Shown: in pieces, positions 8,388 through 16,721 of the stretch
How the letters are laid out: the number at the start of each line of letters is the position of its first letter
How positions within the stretch are numbered: position 1 is the first letter of the stretch
Assembly (NCBI RefSeq): GCF_047638075.1
Contig: NZ_JBLJBV010000044.1
Coordinates: 1 to 47,074 of the forward strand
Reading direction: 5' to 3'
Length of the DNA stretch: 47,074 nucleotides
Source of the DNA: UBA6197 sp047638075
GTDB taxonomy: Bacteria; Pseudomonadota; Alphaproteobacteria; Rhodobacterales; Rhodobacteraceae
Translations under genes and position numbers: made by a program
Notes under the pieces: generated by a model
Database searches by the model: none
The model's input: only the letters and a program-made list of their open reading frames with translations
Told to the model about the DNA's origin: nothing

Positions 8388-9136
8388 AACACGCGCTGCA
8401 ATATATCCGCTCTTACCTGTTTATCGGTCAGATGTATCTGGCGCTGGCGCTGATTGCGACGCTGGGCCTGCCCGTGGCCTTTTTGGGCGGGCGGCGTGGC
8501 ACGCTGGCGGTCATGCATTTCTTTTGCAACTGGGTGTGCTGGTCGGCGGGCTGGATCATCGGCCTGAAAACCGAGGTCCGGGGCACCCCGCCCGATGACA
8601 ACGTTCTGGTCGCCGCCAAACATCAATCGTTCCTGGATATCATCATGATCTTTGCCGCCGTCCCTCGCGGCAAATACATCATGAAGAAAGAGCTGAAATG
8701 GACCCCGTTCCTTGGCTGGTATGCCTGGCTTTCGGGCTGCATCCCGGTTGACCGCGCCAAACGTGCCGCCGCGATCAAACCGATGCTCAGGGCGGTGCGC
8801 AAGAACAAGGCGAAAGGCGGTCAGCTGATCATCTTTTCGCAAGGCACCCGGGTAGCACCGGGGGTAAAGCAACCCTACAAGATCGGCACCGCGATGCTTT
8901 ATAACGAACTGGCGCAAGACTGCGTGCCGGTTGCCACCAATGTCGGCGCGTTCTGGCCGCGCCGCTCGATGCTGCGCAAACCCGGGCTGGCGGTGATCGA
9001 GTTTCTGCCGCGTATCCCCGCGGGCTTGCCCAACAAGGAATTCATGGCCCGGCTGGAGCGTGACATTGAAACCGCGTCAGACCGCCTGCTGGTCGAAGCC
9101 GGCTTTGATTTCACAACGGCCGGCACTGACGACTGA
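8384..9136 (+). CDS. plsC: 1-acyl-sn-glycerol-3-phosphate acyltransferase
   Basis: Acylates lysophosphatidic acid to phosphatidic acid in phospholipid synthesis, at the inner membrane. The ATG at 8384 overlaps the ftsX stop (ATGA) and gives 250 residues. An N-terminal hydrophobic helix (residues 12-40) precedes the catalytic HX4D motif, seen as KHQSFLD near residue 78. The third acyltransferase motif reads FSQGTRVAPG instead of the textbook FPEGTR, so Gln replaces Glu; from memory this variant occurs in alphaproteobacterial members. Linkage to ftsEX places membrane lipid synthesis beside division genes, an arrangement typical of this bacterial family. Confidence 0.92.
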   Translation: MKHALQYIRSYLFIGQMYLALALIATLGLPVAFLGGRRGTLAVMHFFCNWVCWSAGWIIGLKTEVRGTPPDDNVLVAAKHQSFLDIIMIFAAVPRGKYIMKKELKWTPFLGWYAWLSGCIPVDRAKRAAAIKPMLRAVRKNKAKGGQLIIFSQGTRVAPGVKQPYKIGTAMLYNELAQDCVPVATNVGAFWPRRSMLRKPGLAVIEFLPRIPAGLPNKEFMARLERDIETASDRLLVEAGFDFTTAGTDD

Positions 9137-9153
9137 TCGCCAGACCCTGGGGC

Positions 9154-9175
9154 GGGCTGGTCAGGCAGCCAGCCC
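9154..9175 (+). terminator. Possible hairpin at the 3' end of plsC
   Basis: GGGCTGG and CCAGCCC form a 7-bp stem with an 8-base loop, 18 bases after the plsC stop, overlapping the last codons of the convergent accA gene. It is followed by only a short pyrimidine run (CTTCG), so it is a weak terminator candidate at best. Confidence 0.35.
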
Positions 9176-10123
9176 CTTCGCCCCCATATCAAGGTATTTG
9201 CGGCGGCGGTCCTTGATGATCTCGGCGGGTTTCTTGCCGGCGAACTCGGCCAGCATCAGCGCAATCTCTGACCCGACCGAGGCAATCGCCGCCGCCTTGT
9301 CGCGTTGCGCGCCGCCGGACGGCTCCTTGATGATCCGGTCGATCACACCCAGCTTTTTCAGGTCTTGCGCGGTCAGTTTCAGCGCCTCGGCGGCTTCGCG
9401 CATCTTTTCGGCATCCTTCCACAGGATCGAGGCACAGCCCTCGGGCGAAATCACCGAATATACCGAATGTTCCAGCATCGCCACGCGGTCGGCCGTGGCA
9501 AAGGCCACTGCGCCGCCTGATCCGCCCTCGCCAATCACCACCGAAATCAGCGGCACGCCGATCTCAAGGCATTTCTGCGTTGACCGGGCAATCGCCTCGG
9601 CCTGGCCACGTTCTTCTGCGCCTTTGCCGGGGTAGGCGCCGGGCGTGTCGATCAGCGTGACCACCGGCAGGCCGAACCGGTCCGCCAGATCCATCAGCCG
9701 GATCGCCTTGCGGTAGCCTTCCGGGCGGGCCATGCCAAAATTTCGCTCCAGCCGGGTCTTGGTATCGCTGCCCTTTTCATGGCCGATTACCACCACCGGC
9801 ATATCATCCAGCCGCGCCAGACCGCCCATGACGGCATGATCATCGGCAAAGTTCCGGTCGCCCGCCAATGGCGTATATTCGGAAAACAGCGCCTCGATAT
9901 AATCCTTGCAATGCGGCCTTTCGGGGTGGCGTGCGACCTGACATTTGCGCCAGGGGCTGAGGTCTTTGTATAGATCGCGCAGCAGATCTGCGGCTTTCTT
10001 ATCCAGCGCGGCGGCTTCCTTTTCCACCTTCATCTCGGCGTTGTTGCGGGCCAGCGCGCGCAACTCTTCCGCCTTGCCTTCGATTTCGGCCAGTGGCTTT
10101 TCAAACTCGAGATAGGTGGTCAT
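9161..10123 (-). CDS. accA: Acetyl-CoA carboxylase carboxyltransferase subunit alpha
   Basis: With AccD it transfers the carboxyl group from biotin to acetyl-CoA, giving malonyl-CoA for fatty acid synthesis. 320 residues, a standard length. The N-terminal helical region (MTTYLEFEKPLAEIEGK) and the crotonase-like core are complete, with GHEKGSDTKTR (about 120), DTPGAYPGKGAEERGQ (about 165-180) and IGEGGSGGA (about 200). GGAGG lies six bases upstream of the ATG. It stands alone; accD is not in the window. It converges with plsC across a 24-base gap, so two lipid-synthesis genes end against each other. Confidence 0.97.
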   Translation of the reverse strand: MTTYLEFEKPLAEIEGKAEELRALARNNAEMKVEKEAAALDKKAADLLRDLYKDLSPWRKCQVARHPERPHCKDYIEALFSEYTPLAGDRNFADDHAVMGGLARLDDMPVVVIGHEKGSDTKTRLERNFGMARPEGYRKAIRLMDLADRFGLPVVTLIDTPGAYPGKGAEERGQAEAIARSTQKCLEIGVPLISVVIGEGGSGGAVAFATADRVAMLEHSVYSVISPEGCASILWKDAEKMREAAEALKLTAQDLKKLGVIDRIIKEPSGGAQRDKAAAIASVGSEIALMLAEFAGKKPAEIIKDRRRKYLDMGAKGLAA

Positions 10124-10329
10124 GTCGCCCTCCGTAGCGGAACCCCGACTATATGCAGCCCTTGCGGGGCAATTGCAACTCGGCGGGTTTGTGCGGCGCG
10201 ATTATGCACGCACCCCCGGCCCGGCCAAACAAACATGACGGTGGCGCGCCCGATCGGGTGTAGAATGGGCCATCATCTGACACAATCGGGGCGCGCCGCA
10301 CCCCGGATGCCAAATCGGAGGTTGCTTGC

Positions 10330-10794
10330 ATGTTTACCGTAGAAATCCGCCAGGAACCGTTTCGCCGCCTTGCGGCTGTTGCCCATTCAGGCCCCTACCC
10401 AAAAATCAGCCATGCTTTCGAGCGGCTGGGCACGATCCTTCAATCGCGTGATCTATATGGAAAGGTGGGAAATTTGTTTGGCGTCTATCATGATGATCCC
10501 ACCGCTACCGCCCCCGTGGATTTGCGCAGCCATGCCGGTGTGATGGTGCCCGATGACATCACCATCACACCACCGCTTGAACTGATTACCCTGCCGGCGG
10601 GCCGCCATGCGGTGTTGACCTACAAGGGCCCCTATTCGGGCCTGCCTGCCGCCTATGACTACCTTCATGGCACCTGGTTGGCGGGTGCGGGGGCCATGCC
10701 TGCCGATTCTGCGGTGTTTGAGATTTACCTCAATAATCCGATGACAACCGCCCCCGGTGATCTGTTGACCGAAATCTGCCTGCCGCTGCGTTAG
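10330..10794 (+). CDS. GyrI-like / SbmC-type small-molecule-binding protein
   Basis: 154-residue stand-alone domain of the GyrI-like (AraC effector-binding, SOUL/GyrI fold) superfamily. Fitting features are the alternating strand pattern of a duplicated beta-alpha-beta-beta unit, AVAHSGPYPKISHAFERL near residue 15, the GVYHDDP stretch near 52 and GRHAVLTYKGPYSGL near residue 95. SbmC/GyrI in E. coli inhibits DNA gyrase, but most members simply bind small hydrophobic or cationic molecules, and I cannot tell which applies. GGAGG lies eight bases before the ATG. It is divergent from accA and convergent with mcl1. Confidence 0.8.
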   Translation: MFTVEIRQEPFRRLAAVAHSGPYPKISHAFERLGTILQSRDLYGKVGNLFGVYHDDPTATAPVDLRSHAGVMVPDDITITPPLELITLPAGRHAVLTYKGPYSGLPAAYDYLHGTWLAGAGAMPADSAVFEIYLNNPMTTAPGDLLTEICLPLR

Positions 10795-10875
10795 ACGGGT
10801 GCGGCGTTGCTGCCCTTGGCAGCTTTGCGCGTGCAGAACGCCAACGCAGCAGTTTTTACGCGGGTGCCGCGCGCC

Positions 10876-10913
10876 GGAAAAGACGGCGCCCCGGCCGTTG
10901 CGGACCGGGGCGC
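10876..10913 (-). terminator. Intrinsic terminator of mcl1
   Basis: GCGCCCCGG at 10886-10894 pairs with CCGGGGCGC at 10905-10913, a 9-bp GC stem with a 10-base loop. On the minus strand it is followed by TCTTTTCC (10876-10883). It lies 63 bases after the mcl1 stop, so it fits as its terminator; the plus-strand side has no T tract for the GyrI-like gene. Confidence 0.7.
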
Positions 10914-10975
10914 TACCTTACCCCTCATGCAGTGATGCCTCCCCGCATCTCCGCTCCGGGATGATCTGGAATCGA

Positions 10976-11932
10976 TCAGCCGTTGATCAATTCCGCGTTC
11001 CTTACGATGCCTTCTGCCTGTTTGATTGACGCTATGTCAACCAGTCTTCCTTTATAAACCGTCGCCCCTTCTCCGCGCGCCTTGGCATCGGCCATTGCTG
11101 CGAGGATTTCGCGCGCCTCGGCAACCGCAGCGTCAGAAGGGGTAAAGACTGCATTGGCAAGCGTGACTTGCTTGGGGTGAATCGCCCATTTTCCGACCAT
11201 GCCCAGCGTCGCTGACCGTAGCGCCTGCGCCCTGAATCCCTCGTCATCCGAGAAATCACCGAACGGGCCGTCGACCGGCAAAATCCCATGCGTGCGGCAG
11301 GCAGCGACAATCGCGGTCTGCGCCCAATGCCACGGGTCGGACCAGTATTTCTGCCCCTCACGCAGCATATAGTAGTTTTCCTGCGTTCCGCCGATACCCG
11401 TAGTAGCCATCCCCATCGAGGCCGCAAAGTCCGCCGCCCCCAGACTCATCGCTTGCAGACGCGGTGACGACGCGGCGATTTCCTCCACATGGGACAGGCC
11501 GGCGGCGGTCTCGATAATCACCTCAAAGCTGATCCGCTTCTTGCGGCCTTTGGCGGCCTCAACGGCCGTTACCAGGGCGTCCACCGCGTAAACATCGGCG
11601 GCGCAGCCTACCTTTGGGATCATGATCTGGTCGATCCGGTCTGAACCCTGTTCCAGCAGATCAACCACATCGCGGTACCAAAACGGCGTATCAAGACCAT
11701 TGATGCGAATGCTGAGGTATTTGTTGCCCCAGTCAACGTCATGGCTGGCCTGAATGATATTGGCGCGCGCCTGCGGCTTGTCGTCGGGGGAAACCGAATC
11801 TTCCAGATCAAGGTTGATCACATCTGCCGCCCCTGCCGCCATTTTCTCAAAAATGGCCGAGCGTGAACCCGGGCCGAACAACTGGCAACGATTCGGGCGT
11901 GCCGGGGCAGCAGGCTGAACACGGAAGCTCAT
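10976..11932 (-). CDS. mcl1: L-malyl-CoA / beta-methylmalyl-CoA lyase
   Basis: CitE-like lyase that cleaves beta-methylmalyl-CoA to glyoxylate plus propionyl-CoA and L-malyl-CoA to glyoxylate plus acetyl-CoA; in Rhodobacter this serves the ethylmalonyl-CoA pathway for acetate assimilation. The start at MSFRVQPAAPARPNR gives 318 residues, the length I know for Rhodobacter Mcl1, and the sequence matches that protein closely from memory. Visible features are the PGSR phosphate-binding loop, NLDLEDSV (metal-binding acidic residues near 50), RINGLDT (about 80) and GATVYKGRLVD near the C-terminus. A longer upstream frame exists but lacks family similarity. Single-gene transcript with its own terminator; direct repeats lie upstream. 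Confidence 0.94.
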   Translation of the reverse strand: MSFRVQPAAPARPNRCQLFGPGSRSAIFEKMAAGAADVINLDLEDSVSPDDKPQARANIIQASHDVDWGNKYLSIRINGLDTPFWYRDVVDLLEQGSDRIDQIMIPKVGCAADVYAVDALVTAVEAAKGRKKRISFEVIIETAAGLSHVEEIAASSPRLQAMSLGAADFAASMGMATTGIGGTQENYYMLREGQKYWSDPWHWAQTAIVAACRTHGILPVDGPFGDFSDDEGFRAQALRSATLGMVGKWAIHPKQVTLANAVFTPSDAAVAEAREILAAMADAKARGEGATVYKGRLVDIASIKQAEGIVRNAELING

Positions 11933-11958
11933 GGCAGGACCTTTCGCAAGGATGTTAC

Positions 11959-12007
11959 GATTATTGCTTTGCAGGGGATAGATTATTGCGCACCCCTTTT
12001 CAAGGGG
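11959..12007 (-). promoter_or_regulatory. Direct repeats and palindrome upstream of mcl1
   Basis: The nonamer GATTATTGC occurs at 11959-11967 and again at 11981-11989 (minus strand GCAATAATC), exactly 22 bases apart, i.e. two helical turns. A palindrome, CCCCTT-TTC-AAGGGG, lies at 11993-12007. The set sits 27-75 bases upstream of the mcl1 ATG, where promoter and activator sites are expected. No regulator gene is adjacent, so the bound protein is unknown. Confidence 0.4.
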
Positions 12008-12132
12008 CCTTTCGCACTTGCAGCATGAAAGTAAAGGCCATGGCGCGGCAAGCCGGTGGACGCGTCGGGGCTGATCTGACAGGTTGGCGCAGACGGCCAG
12101 GGGGTGTCTGGGCCAGATCAAGGGGCTTTGCG

Positions 12133-13095
12133 ATGATTTCGGTAACGGCGGATGTGTTTCGGCTGGCAGAGGTATTCACCATCTCGCGCGGGTCGCGCAC
12201 TGAGGCGCGGGTTCTGACGGTCCGGGTGCGGCGGGGCGCGCATGAAGGCCGGGGCGAATGTGTGCCCTATGCGCGCTACGGTGAAACGATCGAAGGGGTG
12301 CAGGCGCAGATCGAAGGCCTGCCCGCGGGGATTACCCGCACGGTCCTGCAAGGGGCCCTGCCGCCGGGTGCGGCGCGCAACGCGGTTGATTGCGCGCTGT
12401 GGGATCTGGAGGCGAAGCGGGCGGGTCGCCGCGCCTGGGCGCTGGCCGGATTGCCCGCGCCCGAACCGCTGATCACCGCCTACACGCTGTCGCTGGGTAC
12501 GCCCGCCGCGATGCGCGCCGCCGCCGCGCGCCACAGCCATCGCCCGGTTCTGAAGATCAAACTGGGCACCCCCGATGATATGCCCCGGCTTGAGGCCGTG
12601 CGCGCCGGTGCGCCCCGCGCCAGGATCATCGTCGATGCGAATGAAGGCTGGGACGCCGAAATCTACGAGGATCTGGCCCCGCATCTGGTGCGGTTGGGTG
12701 TTGCGTTGGTCGAACAGCCCCTGCCCGCAGGCGCCGATGAGATGCTGTCCGAGATTGCGCGCCCCTTGCCGGTCTGTGCCGACGAATCGTGCCACGACCG
12801 GGCCAGCCTTGCGGGGCTGGCGGGCAAATATGACATGGTGAACATCAAACTTGACAAGGCGGGTGGCCTGACCGAGGCGTTGGCGCTGCGTGATATGGCC
12901 CATGCGCAGGGCTATGGGATCATGGTTGGGTGCATGGTCGGCTCCAGCCTCGCGATGGCGCCGGCGGTGCTGGTCGGGCAGGGGGCGGCCATGGTGGATC
13001 TTGACGGGCCGCTGTTACTGGCAGAAGACCGCGAAAACCCGCTTCATTACGACGCGGGAAAGGTTTACCCGCCCGATGCGGCCTTGTGGGGATGA
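12133..13095 (+). CDS. DgcA-like N-acyl-D-glutamate racemase / dipeptide epimerase
   Basis: Enolase-superfamily (mandelate racemase/muconate lactonizing group) enzyme, 320 residues from ATG 12133; a longer frame upstream is not family-like. N-terminal capping domain 1-95 includes ECVPYARYGET. The barrel has the Lys-x-Lys motif KIKLG (about 148), metal ligands in IVDANEGW (about 173), VEQPL (about 200) and CADES (about 220), and the second catalytic Lys in NIKLDKAGG (about 246). Known relatives epimerise L-Ala-D-Glu from peptidoglycan or racemise N-acetyl-D-glutamate (DgcA); the N-terminal sequence suits the latter group as I remember it. The adjacent D-amino acid transaminase gene supports a role in D-glutamate use. 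The usual DUF1611 partner (DgcN) is not adjacent. Confidence 0.82.
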   Translation: MISVTADVFRLAEVFTISRGSRTEARVLTVRVRRGAHEGRGECVPYARYGETIEGVQAQIEGLPAGITRTVLQGALPPGAARNAVDCALWDLEAKRAGRRAWALAGLPAPEPLITAYTLSLGTPAAMRAAAARHSHRPVLKIKLGTPDDMPRLEAVRAGAPRARIIVDANEGWDAEIYEDLAPHLVRLGVALVEQPLPAGADEMLSEIARPLPVCADESCHDRASLAGLAGKYDMVNIKLDKAGGLTEALALRDMAHAQGYGIMVGCMVGSSLAMAPAVLVGQGAAMVDLDGPLLLAEDRENPLHYDAGKVYPPDAALWG

Positions 13096-13102
13096 AATTG
13101 CA

Positions 13103-13966
13103 ATGACCCGGACTGTCTATGTGAATGGCGACTACCTGCCCGAAACCGAAGCCAAGGTGTCTATTTTTGACCGCGGCTTTCTGATGGCTGACGGGGTTTA
13201 CGAGGTGACCTCGGTTCTGGATGGCAAGTTGCTGGATTTTGCCGGTCACGCCAAACGGCTCGGGCGCAGCTTGGCAGAACTGGATATGGCCAACCCGATC
13301 AACACTGATGATCTGTTGGCCGTTCACCGTGAACTGGTGGCGCGCAACAACATCGTGGATGGGCTGATCTATCTGCAAATCACCCGTGGCAACCCCGGCG
13401 ACCGTGATTTTGCCTTTCCCGACCCGGCGCAGACGCCCAGCACGATCGTGCTGTTCACCCAAAGCAAACCGGGTCTGGCCGATAACCCGATGGCGAAAAC
13501 CGGGATGAGGGTGATCAGCATTGACGATATCCGCTGGGGTCGGCGCGACATCAAGACGGTGCAGCTTTTGTACCCGTCGATGGGCAAGATGATGGCCAAA
13601 AAGGCCGGGGTGGATGACGCGTGGCTGGTCGAGGATGGTTTCGTGACCGAAGGCACCTCGAACAACGCCTATATCGTGACCGGCGGCAAGATCATTACCC
13701 GGCAGCTTTCCAGCGACATTCTGCACGGGATCACCCGCAACGCCGTGCTGCGTTTTGCCGCCGAGGCCCAGATGGAGGTGATCGAGCGCCCGTTCACCGT
13801 TGAAGAGGCCAAAGCCGCAGATGAGGCGTTCGTCACCTCGGCCTCGGCCTTTGTGATGCCGGTAGTCGAGCTTGACGGCGTGGCCTTGGGCAGTGGCAAA
13901 CCCGGCCCGGTCGCAACGCGGTTGCGCGAAATCTATCTGGAGGAAAGCCGCAAGGCGGCAATCTGA
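13103..13966 (+). CDS. dat: D-amino acid aminotransferase
   Basis: Fold-type IV PLP transaminase interconverting D-alanine and D-glutamate with their keto acids; cytoplasmic dimer. 287 residues from ATG 13103, seven bases after the epimerase stop, so the two are co-transcribed. Features: YVNGDYLPETEAKVSIFDRGF at the N-terminus (longest core FDRGF), the PLP Lys in DIKTVQLL near residue 150, VTEGTSNN near 182 whose Glu contacts the PLP nitrogen, and TSASAFVMPV near 245. The DIKT and TEGTSNN forms fit D-specific enzymes better than IlvE-type branched-chain transaminases, but an (R)-selective amine transaminase cannot be excluded. Confidence 0.87.
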   Translation: MTRTVYVNGDYLPETEAKVSIFDRGFLMADGVYEVTSVLDGKLLDFAGHAKRLGRSLAELDMANPINTDDLLAVHRELVARNNIVDGLIYLQITRGNPGDRDFAFPDPAQTPSTIVLFTQSKPGLADNPMAKTGMRVISIDDIRWGRRDIKTVQLLYPSMGKMMAKKAGVDDAWLVEDGFVTEGTSNNAYIVTGGKIITRQLSSDILHGITRNAVLRFAAEAQMEVIERPFTVEEAKAADEAFVTSASAFVMPVVELDGVALGSGKPGPVATRLREIYLEESRKAAI

Positions 13967-14006
13967 CCGGTTGGCAGGCGGGGCAGGGCAGTCAACCGCC
14001 CCCCTG

Positions 14007-14747
14007 TCAAAGCCCGCTGGCGGCCAGAACACCGCCGAGGATCGGCGCGATCCGGTCCGCCCAGGCGATCTGCCCATCTTCCTGCGCGATCAGATCGTTG
14101 CGCACCTCAATCAGCACGTTCGGGCGGCCCGGGGCCAACGCGTGGCGGTCAATCGCGTCGCCGTCCAGATGGCCTGCGTAGGGCTCGTTCTCGCCCACGC
14201 ACAGCCCGTCGGCCTTTAGCGCGGCCACCAGCGGCAGCGCCAACCGCTCATCCCGGTGCGAATAGAGCACCCCCACCGCCCAGGGCCGGGGGCAGCGCCC
14301 GCGCAGGCAGGGCGTGAACGAATGAACCGCGCAGATCACCCTGTCGGGCCGCCGCCCTGCCAGATCGGCGTAGGCGGCATGGTAGGGCCGATAAAGCCGG
14401 GCCAGCCGCTGTTCAACCTCGGCGGGGCCGACGTGGCGATTGGCGGGGATGATCGTGCCGTCGTATAGCTTCATCACCAGCGTCGGGTCATCTTCGCCCC
14501 GGTTCGGATCAATCACCAATCGCGAGAAATTCGACAGGATCGCGGGCGCCTCCAGCCGTGCCGCCAGCCGCCGCGCCAACCCGGCGGCGCCCACATCATA
14601 GGCGATATGGCGGGCCATATCCTCGGGGGTAATGCCAAGGCTGCCGCCGCCCACCCAGTCGGGCACCGTGTTCGTAGCGTGATCGCAGGTGATCAGCCAG
14701 CGGCCGGGGCGGTCTGCGCCAATGATTTCAAAAGGGGGATGCGCCAT
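14007..14747 (-). CDS. N-formylglutamate amidohydrolase family protein
   Basis: 246-residue zinc-type hydrolase of the N-formylglutamate amidohydrolase family (HutG-like). Motifs: CDHATNTVP near residue 22, SRLVIDPNRGE near 75, HSFTP near 142 and the closing block with IEVRNDLI near 215. Classical members release formate from N-formyl-L-glutamate in histidine breakdown, but no hut gene is nearby. It converges on the epimerase/D-transaminase pair, leaving open that it hydrolyses an N-acyl glutamate from that pathway; this is inference from position only. The gene is alone on its strand and divergent from pyk across about 140 bases. Confidence 0.88.
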   Translation of the reverse strand: MAHPPFEIIGADRPGRWLITCDHATNTVPDWVGGGSLGITPEDMARHIAYDVGAAGLARRLAARLEAPAILSNFSRLVIDPNRGEDDPTLVMKLYDGTIIPANRHVGPAEVEQRLARLYRPYHAAYADLAGRRPDRVICAVHSFTPCLRGRCPRPWAVGVLYSHRDERLALPLVAALKADGLCVGENEPYAGHLDGDAIDRHALAPGRPNVLIEVRNDLIAQEDGQIAWADRIAPILGGVLAASGL

Positions 14748-14886
14748 GGAACTTTCACTTTTGCCTTTTTTGCGAATTTACGGCAGTAGCGGCGGCTGTG
14801 CCAGTTGCCATGTGCACGAAACTGCGCCATAAATTTCACCAACCCGCAGCATAAATCAAACCAAACGGATCGGAGAACGAGGCCCC

Positions 14887-16332
14887 ATGAGACGCCTTCG
14901 TAACGTCAAGATCGTGGCTACATTGGGCCCGGCATCCAGCGACTATGAAACGATCCGCGCGCTGTTTGAGGCCGGGGCAGATGTGTTTCGCCTGAACATG
15001 AGCCATGGCAACCATGACACGCACCGCGCCAACCACGGCATCATCCGCCGGATCGAGGCTGAAACCGGGCGCCCGATTGCCATTCTGGCCGACCTTCAGG
15101 GGCCCAAACTGCGGGTCGGCGTCTTTGCCTATGGTGAGGCTGATCTGTCCGACGGCGCCGCCTTCCGCTTTGACCTTGACCCGGCCGAGGGGGGCGAGGA
15201 CCGCGTCTGTCTACCCCACCCCGAGATTTTCGCGGCGTTGGAGCCGGGGTCTTCGCTTCTGGTCAATGACGGCAAGATCCGCATGACGGTGAATGATTGC
15301 GGCCCGGATTTCGCCAATTGCACGGTCACGACCGGTGGCACTATCTCTAACCGCAAGGGGGTGAACGTGCCCGATGTGGTGCTGCCCTTGGCCGCGCTAT
15401 CCGATAAGGACCGCGCCGATCTGGAATTCGCCTGCGAAATGGGCGTGGACTGGCTGGCGTTATCCTTCGTGCAGCGCCCCGAAGATGTGATCGAGGCGCG
15501 TGATCTGGCTCGCGGCCGCGCCGCGATCCTGTCGAAAATCGAAAAGCCCGCAGCGGTGCGGGCCTATGCCGAAATTCTCGAAGTGTCGGATGGGATCATG
15601 GTGGCGCGTGGCGATCTGGGGGTTGAATTGCCGGTCCATTCGGTGCCGCCGATCCAGAAACGTCTTGTGCGCGGGGCGCGTGCAGCGGCCAAGCCGGTGA
15701 TCGTGGCCACGCAGATGCTTGAATCGATGATCGAAAGCCCGATGCCGACCCGTGCCGAAGTGTCGGACGTGGCAACCGCAATCTATGAGGGCGCCGATGC
15801 GGTGATGCTGTCAGCCGAAAGCGCCGCCGGGCGCTACCCGGTTGAGGCGGTGACAACCATGGATTCGGTCGCCCAATCGGTCGAAAGCGACCCCACCTAC
15901 CGCGAAGTGATCGAGGCGAGCCGCCGCGCCAACCGCCAGACCGTCGCTGATGCGATCGTGTCCGCCGCGCGCGAAATCGCTGAAACCACCAATATTTCCG
16001 CCATCTGCTGTTACAGCCAATCGGGCAAGACGATCAGCCTTGTGGCGCGCGAACGGCCCCGCGTGCCGATCATCGCGCTGTCGCCGCTGCCTGAAACGCT
16101 GCGTCGGCAAAGCCTGACCTGGGGCGTGCATGCGGTGCTGTGCGAAGATGTCTCGCGCTTCAAGATGGCCGTGGTCAATGCCGCTCGCGCTGCGCGCGAG
16201 TTTGGCTTTGCCGAGAAAACCGACCTGATCGTGGTGACCGCCGGGGTGCCGTTCAATGTTCCGGGTACAACCAACATCCTGCGCGTAGCCCCTTGTGATG
16301 AAAGGTTGATTTTCCGCTCAGAGCCAGAGTAA
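14887..16332 (+). CDS. pyk: Pyruvate kinase
   Basis: Converts phosphoenolpyruvate and ADP to pyruvate and ATP. 481 residues, full length for the family. The N-terminal strand has KIVATLGPASS (about 8-18) and RLNMSHG (about 37). The ADP/phosphate site has ILADLQGPK (about 66). Catalytic ISKIEKP-type sequence is seen as SKIEKPAAV near 218, with the MVARGDLGVELP signature near 238. The C-terminal allosteric domain is complete (ITAGVPF-type loop, VVTAGVPFNVPGTTN near 460). It is divergent from the amidohydrolase gene and followed after 32 bases by a small membrane protein gene. Confidence 0.97.
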   Translation: MRRLRNVKIVATLGPASSDYETIRALFEAGADVFRLNMSHGNHDTHRANHGIIRRIEAETGRPIAILADLQGPKLRVGVFAYGEADLSDGAAFRFDLDPAEGGEDRVCLPHPEIFAALEPGSSLLVNDGKIRMTVNDCGPDFANCTVTTGGTISNRKGVNVPDVVLPLAALSDKDRADLEFACEMGVDWLALSFVQRPEDVIEARDLARGRAAILSKIEKPAAVRAYAEILEVSDGIMVARGDLGVELPVHSVPPIQKRLVRGARAAAKPVIVATQMLESMIESPMPTRAEVSDVATAIYEGADAVMLSAESAAGRYPVEAVTTMDSVAQSVESDPTYREVIEASRRANRQTVADAIVSAAREIAETTNISAICCYSQSGKTISLVARERPRVPIIALSPLPETLRRQSLTWGVHAVLCEDVSRFKMAVVNAARAAREFGFAEKTDLIVVTAGVPFNVPGTTNILRVAPCDERLIFRSEPE

Positions 16333-16364
16333 CCTTTCCACACTGTAACCGTCGGGAGGACGGC

Positions 16365-16589
16365 GTGGATAGTGATGTTGTATTGGTGCTGGGCATTATC
16401 ATCGGGGCGCTTTCCATCCCCGCAGTGATTTCGGCGTTTTCCGATAGCCGCCCGCCGCGCGCGGCTATCATCGCGGTTGTGGTCAGCGGCGGGTTGATCC
16501 TTGGCGCTATCGTTACCAAGCCCGGCGGCTATTCCGCCGGCCAGATCCCCGAGGTGTTTACCCGCGTCATCGCAGGGATATTTCGCTAA
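16365..16589 (+). CDS. Small two-helix membrane protein (74 aa)
   Basis: 74-residue protein from a GTG start with GGGAGGA seven bases upstream. Two hydrophobic segments: residues 4-24 (VLVLGIIIGALSIPAV) and 34-53 (AAIIAVVVSGGLILGAIV). They are joined by a short SDSRPPR loop and followed by a Gly/Tyr-containing tail ending IFR. I do not recognise a named family. The position right after pyk and the good ribosome site support a real gene, probably co-transcribed with pyk. Confidence 0.72.
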   Translation: MDSDVVLVLGIIIGALSIPAVISAFSDSRPPRAAIIAVVVSGGLILGAIVTKPGGYSAGQIPEVFTRVIAGIFR

Positions 16590-16721
16590 GGGGCCGAAAT
16601 CTGGCTGCACCCACTTGCCAAGCTTTGCGCACCCGGCTATCAGGCGCGCTCTATAAACCGCACGGCCGGCCAAAGTGGCATGCCGAGTCGTGCGACTACA
16701 CACTCGCAAGAGGAGATGAAA

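Noticed and set aside
13975..14010. GC-rich hairpin after the D-amino acid transaminase
   Set aside because: The stem needs a bulge and is not followed by a T tract, so it was not called a terminator.
16593..16719. L20-type autoregulatory leader or promoter upstream of rpmI
   Set aside because: A TATAAA at 16652 is present but the nearest TTG-type element is 21 bases away, and no L20-binding pseudoknot could be drawn by eye.
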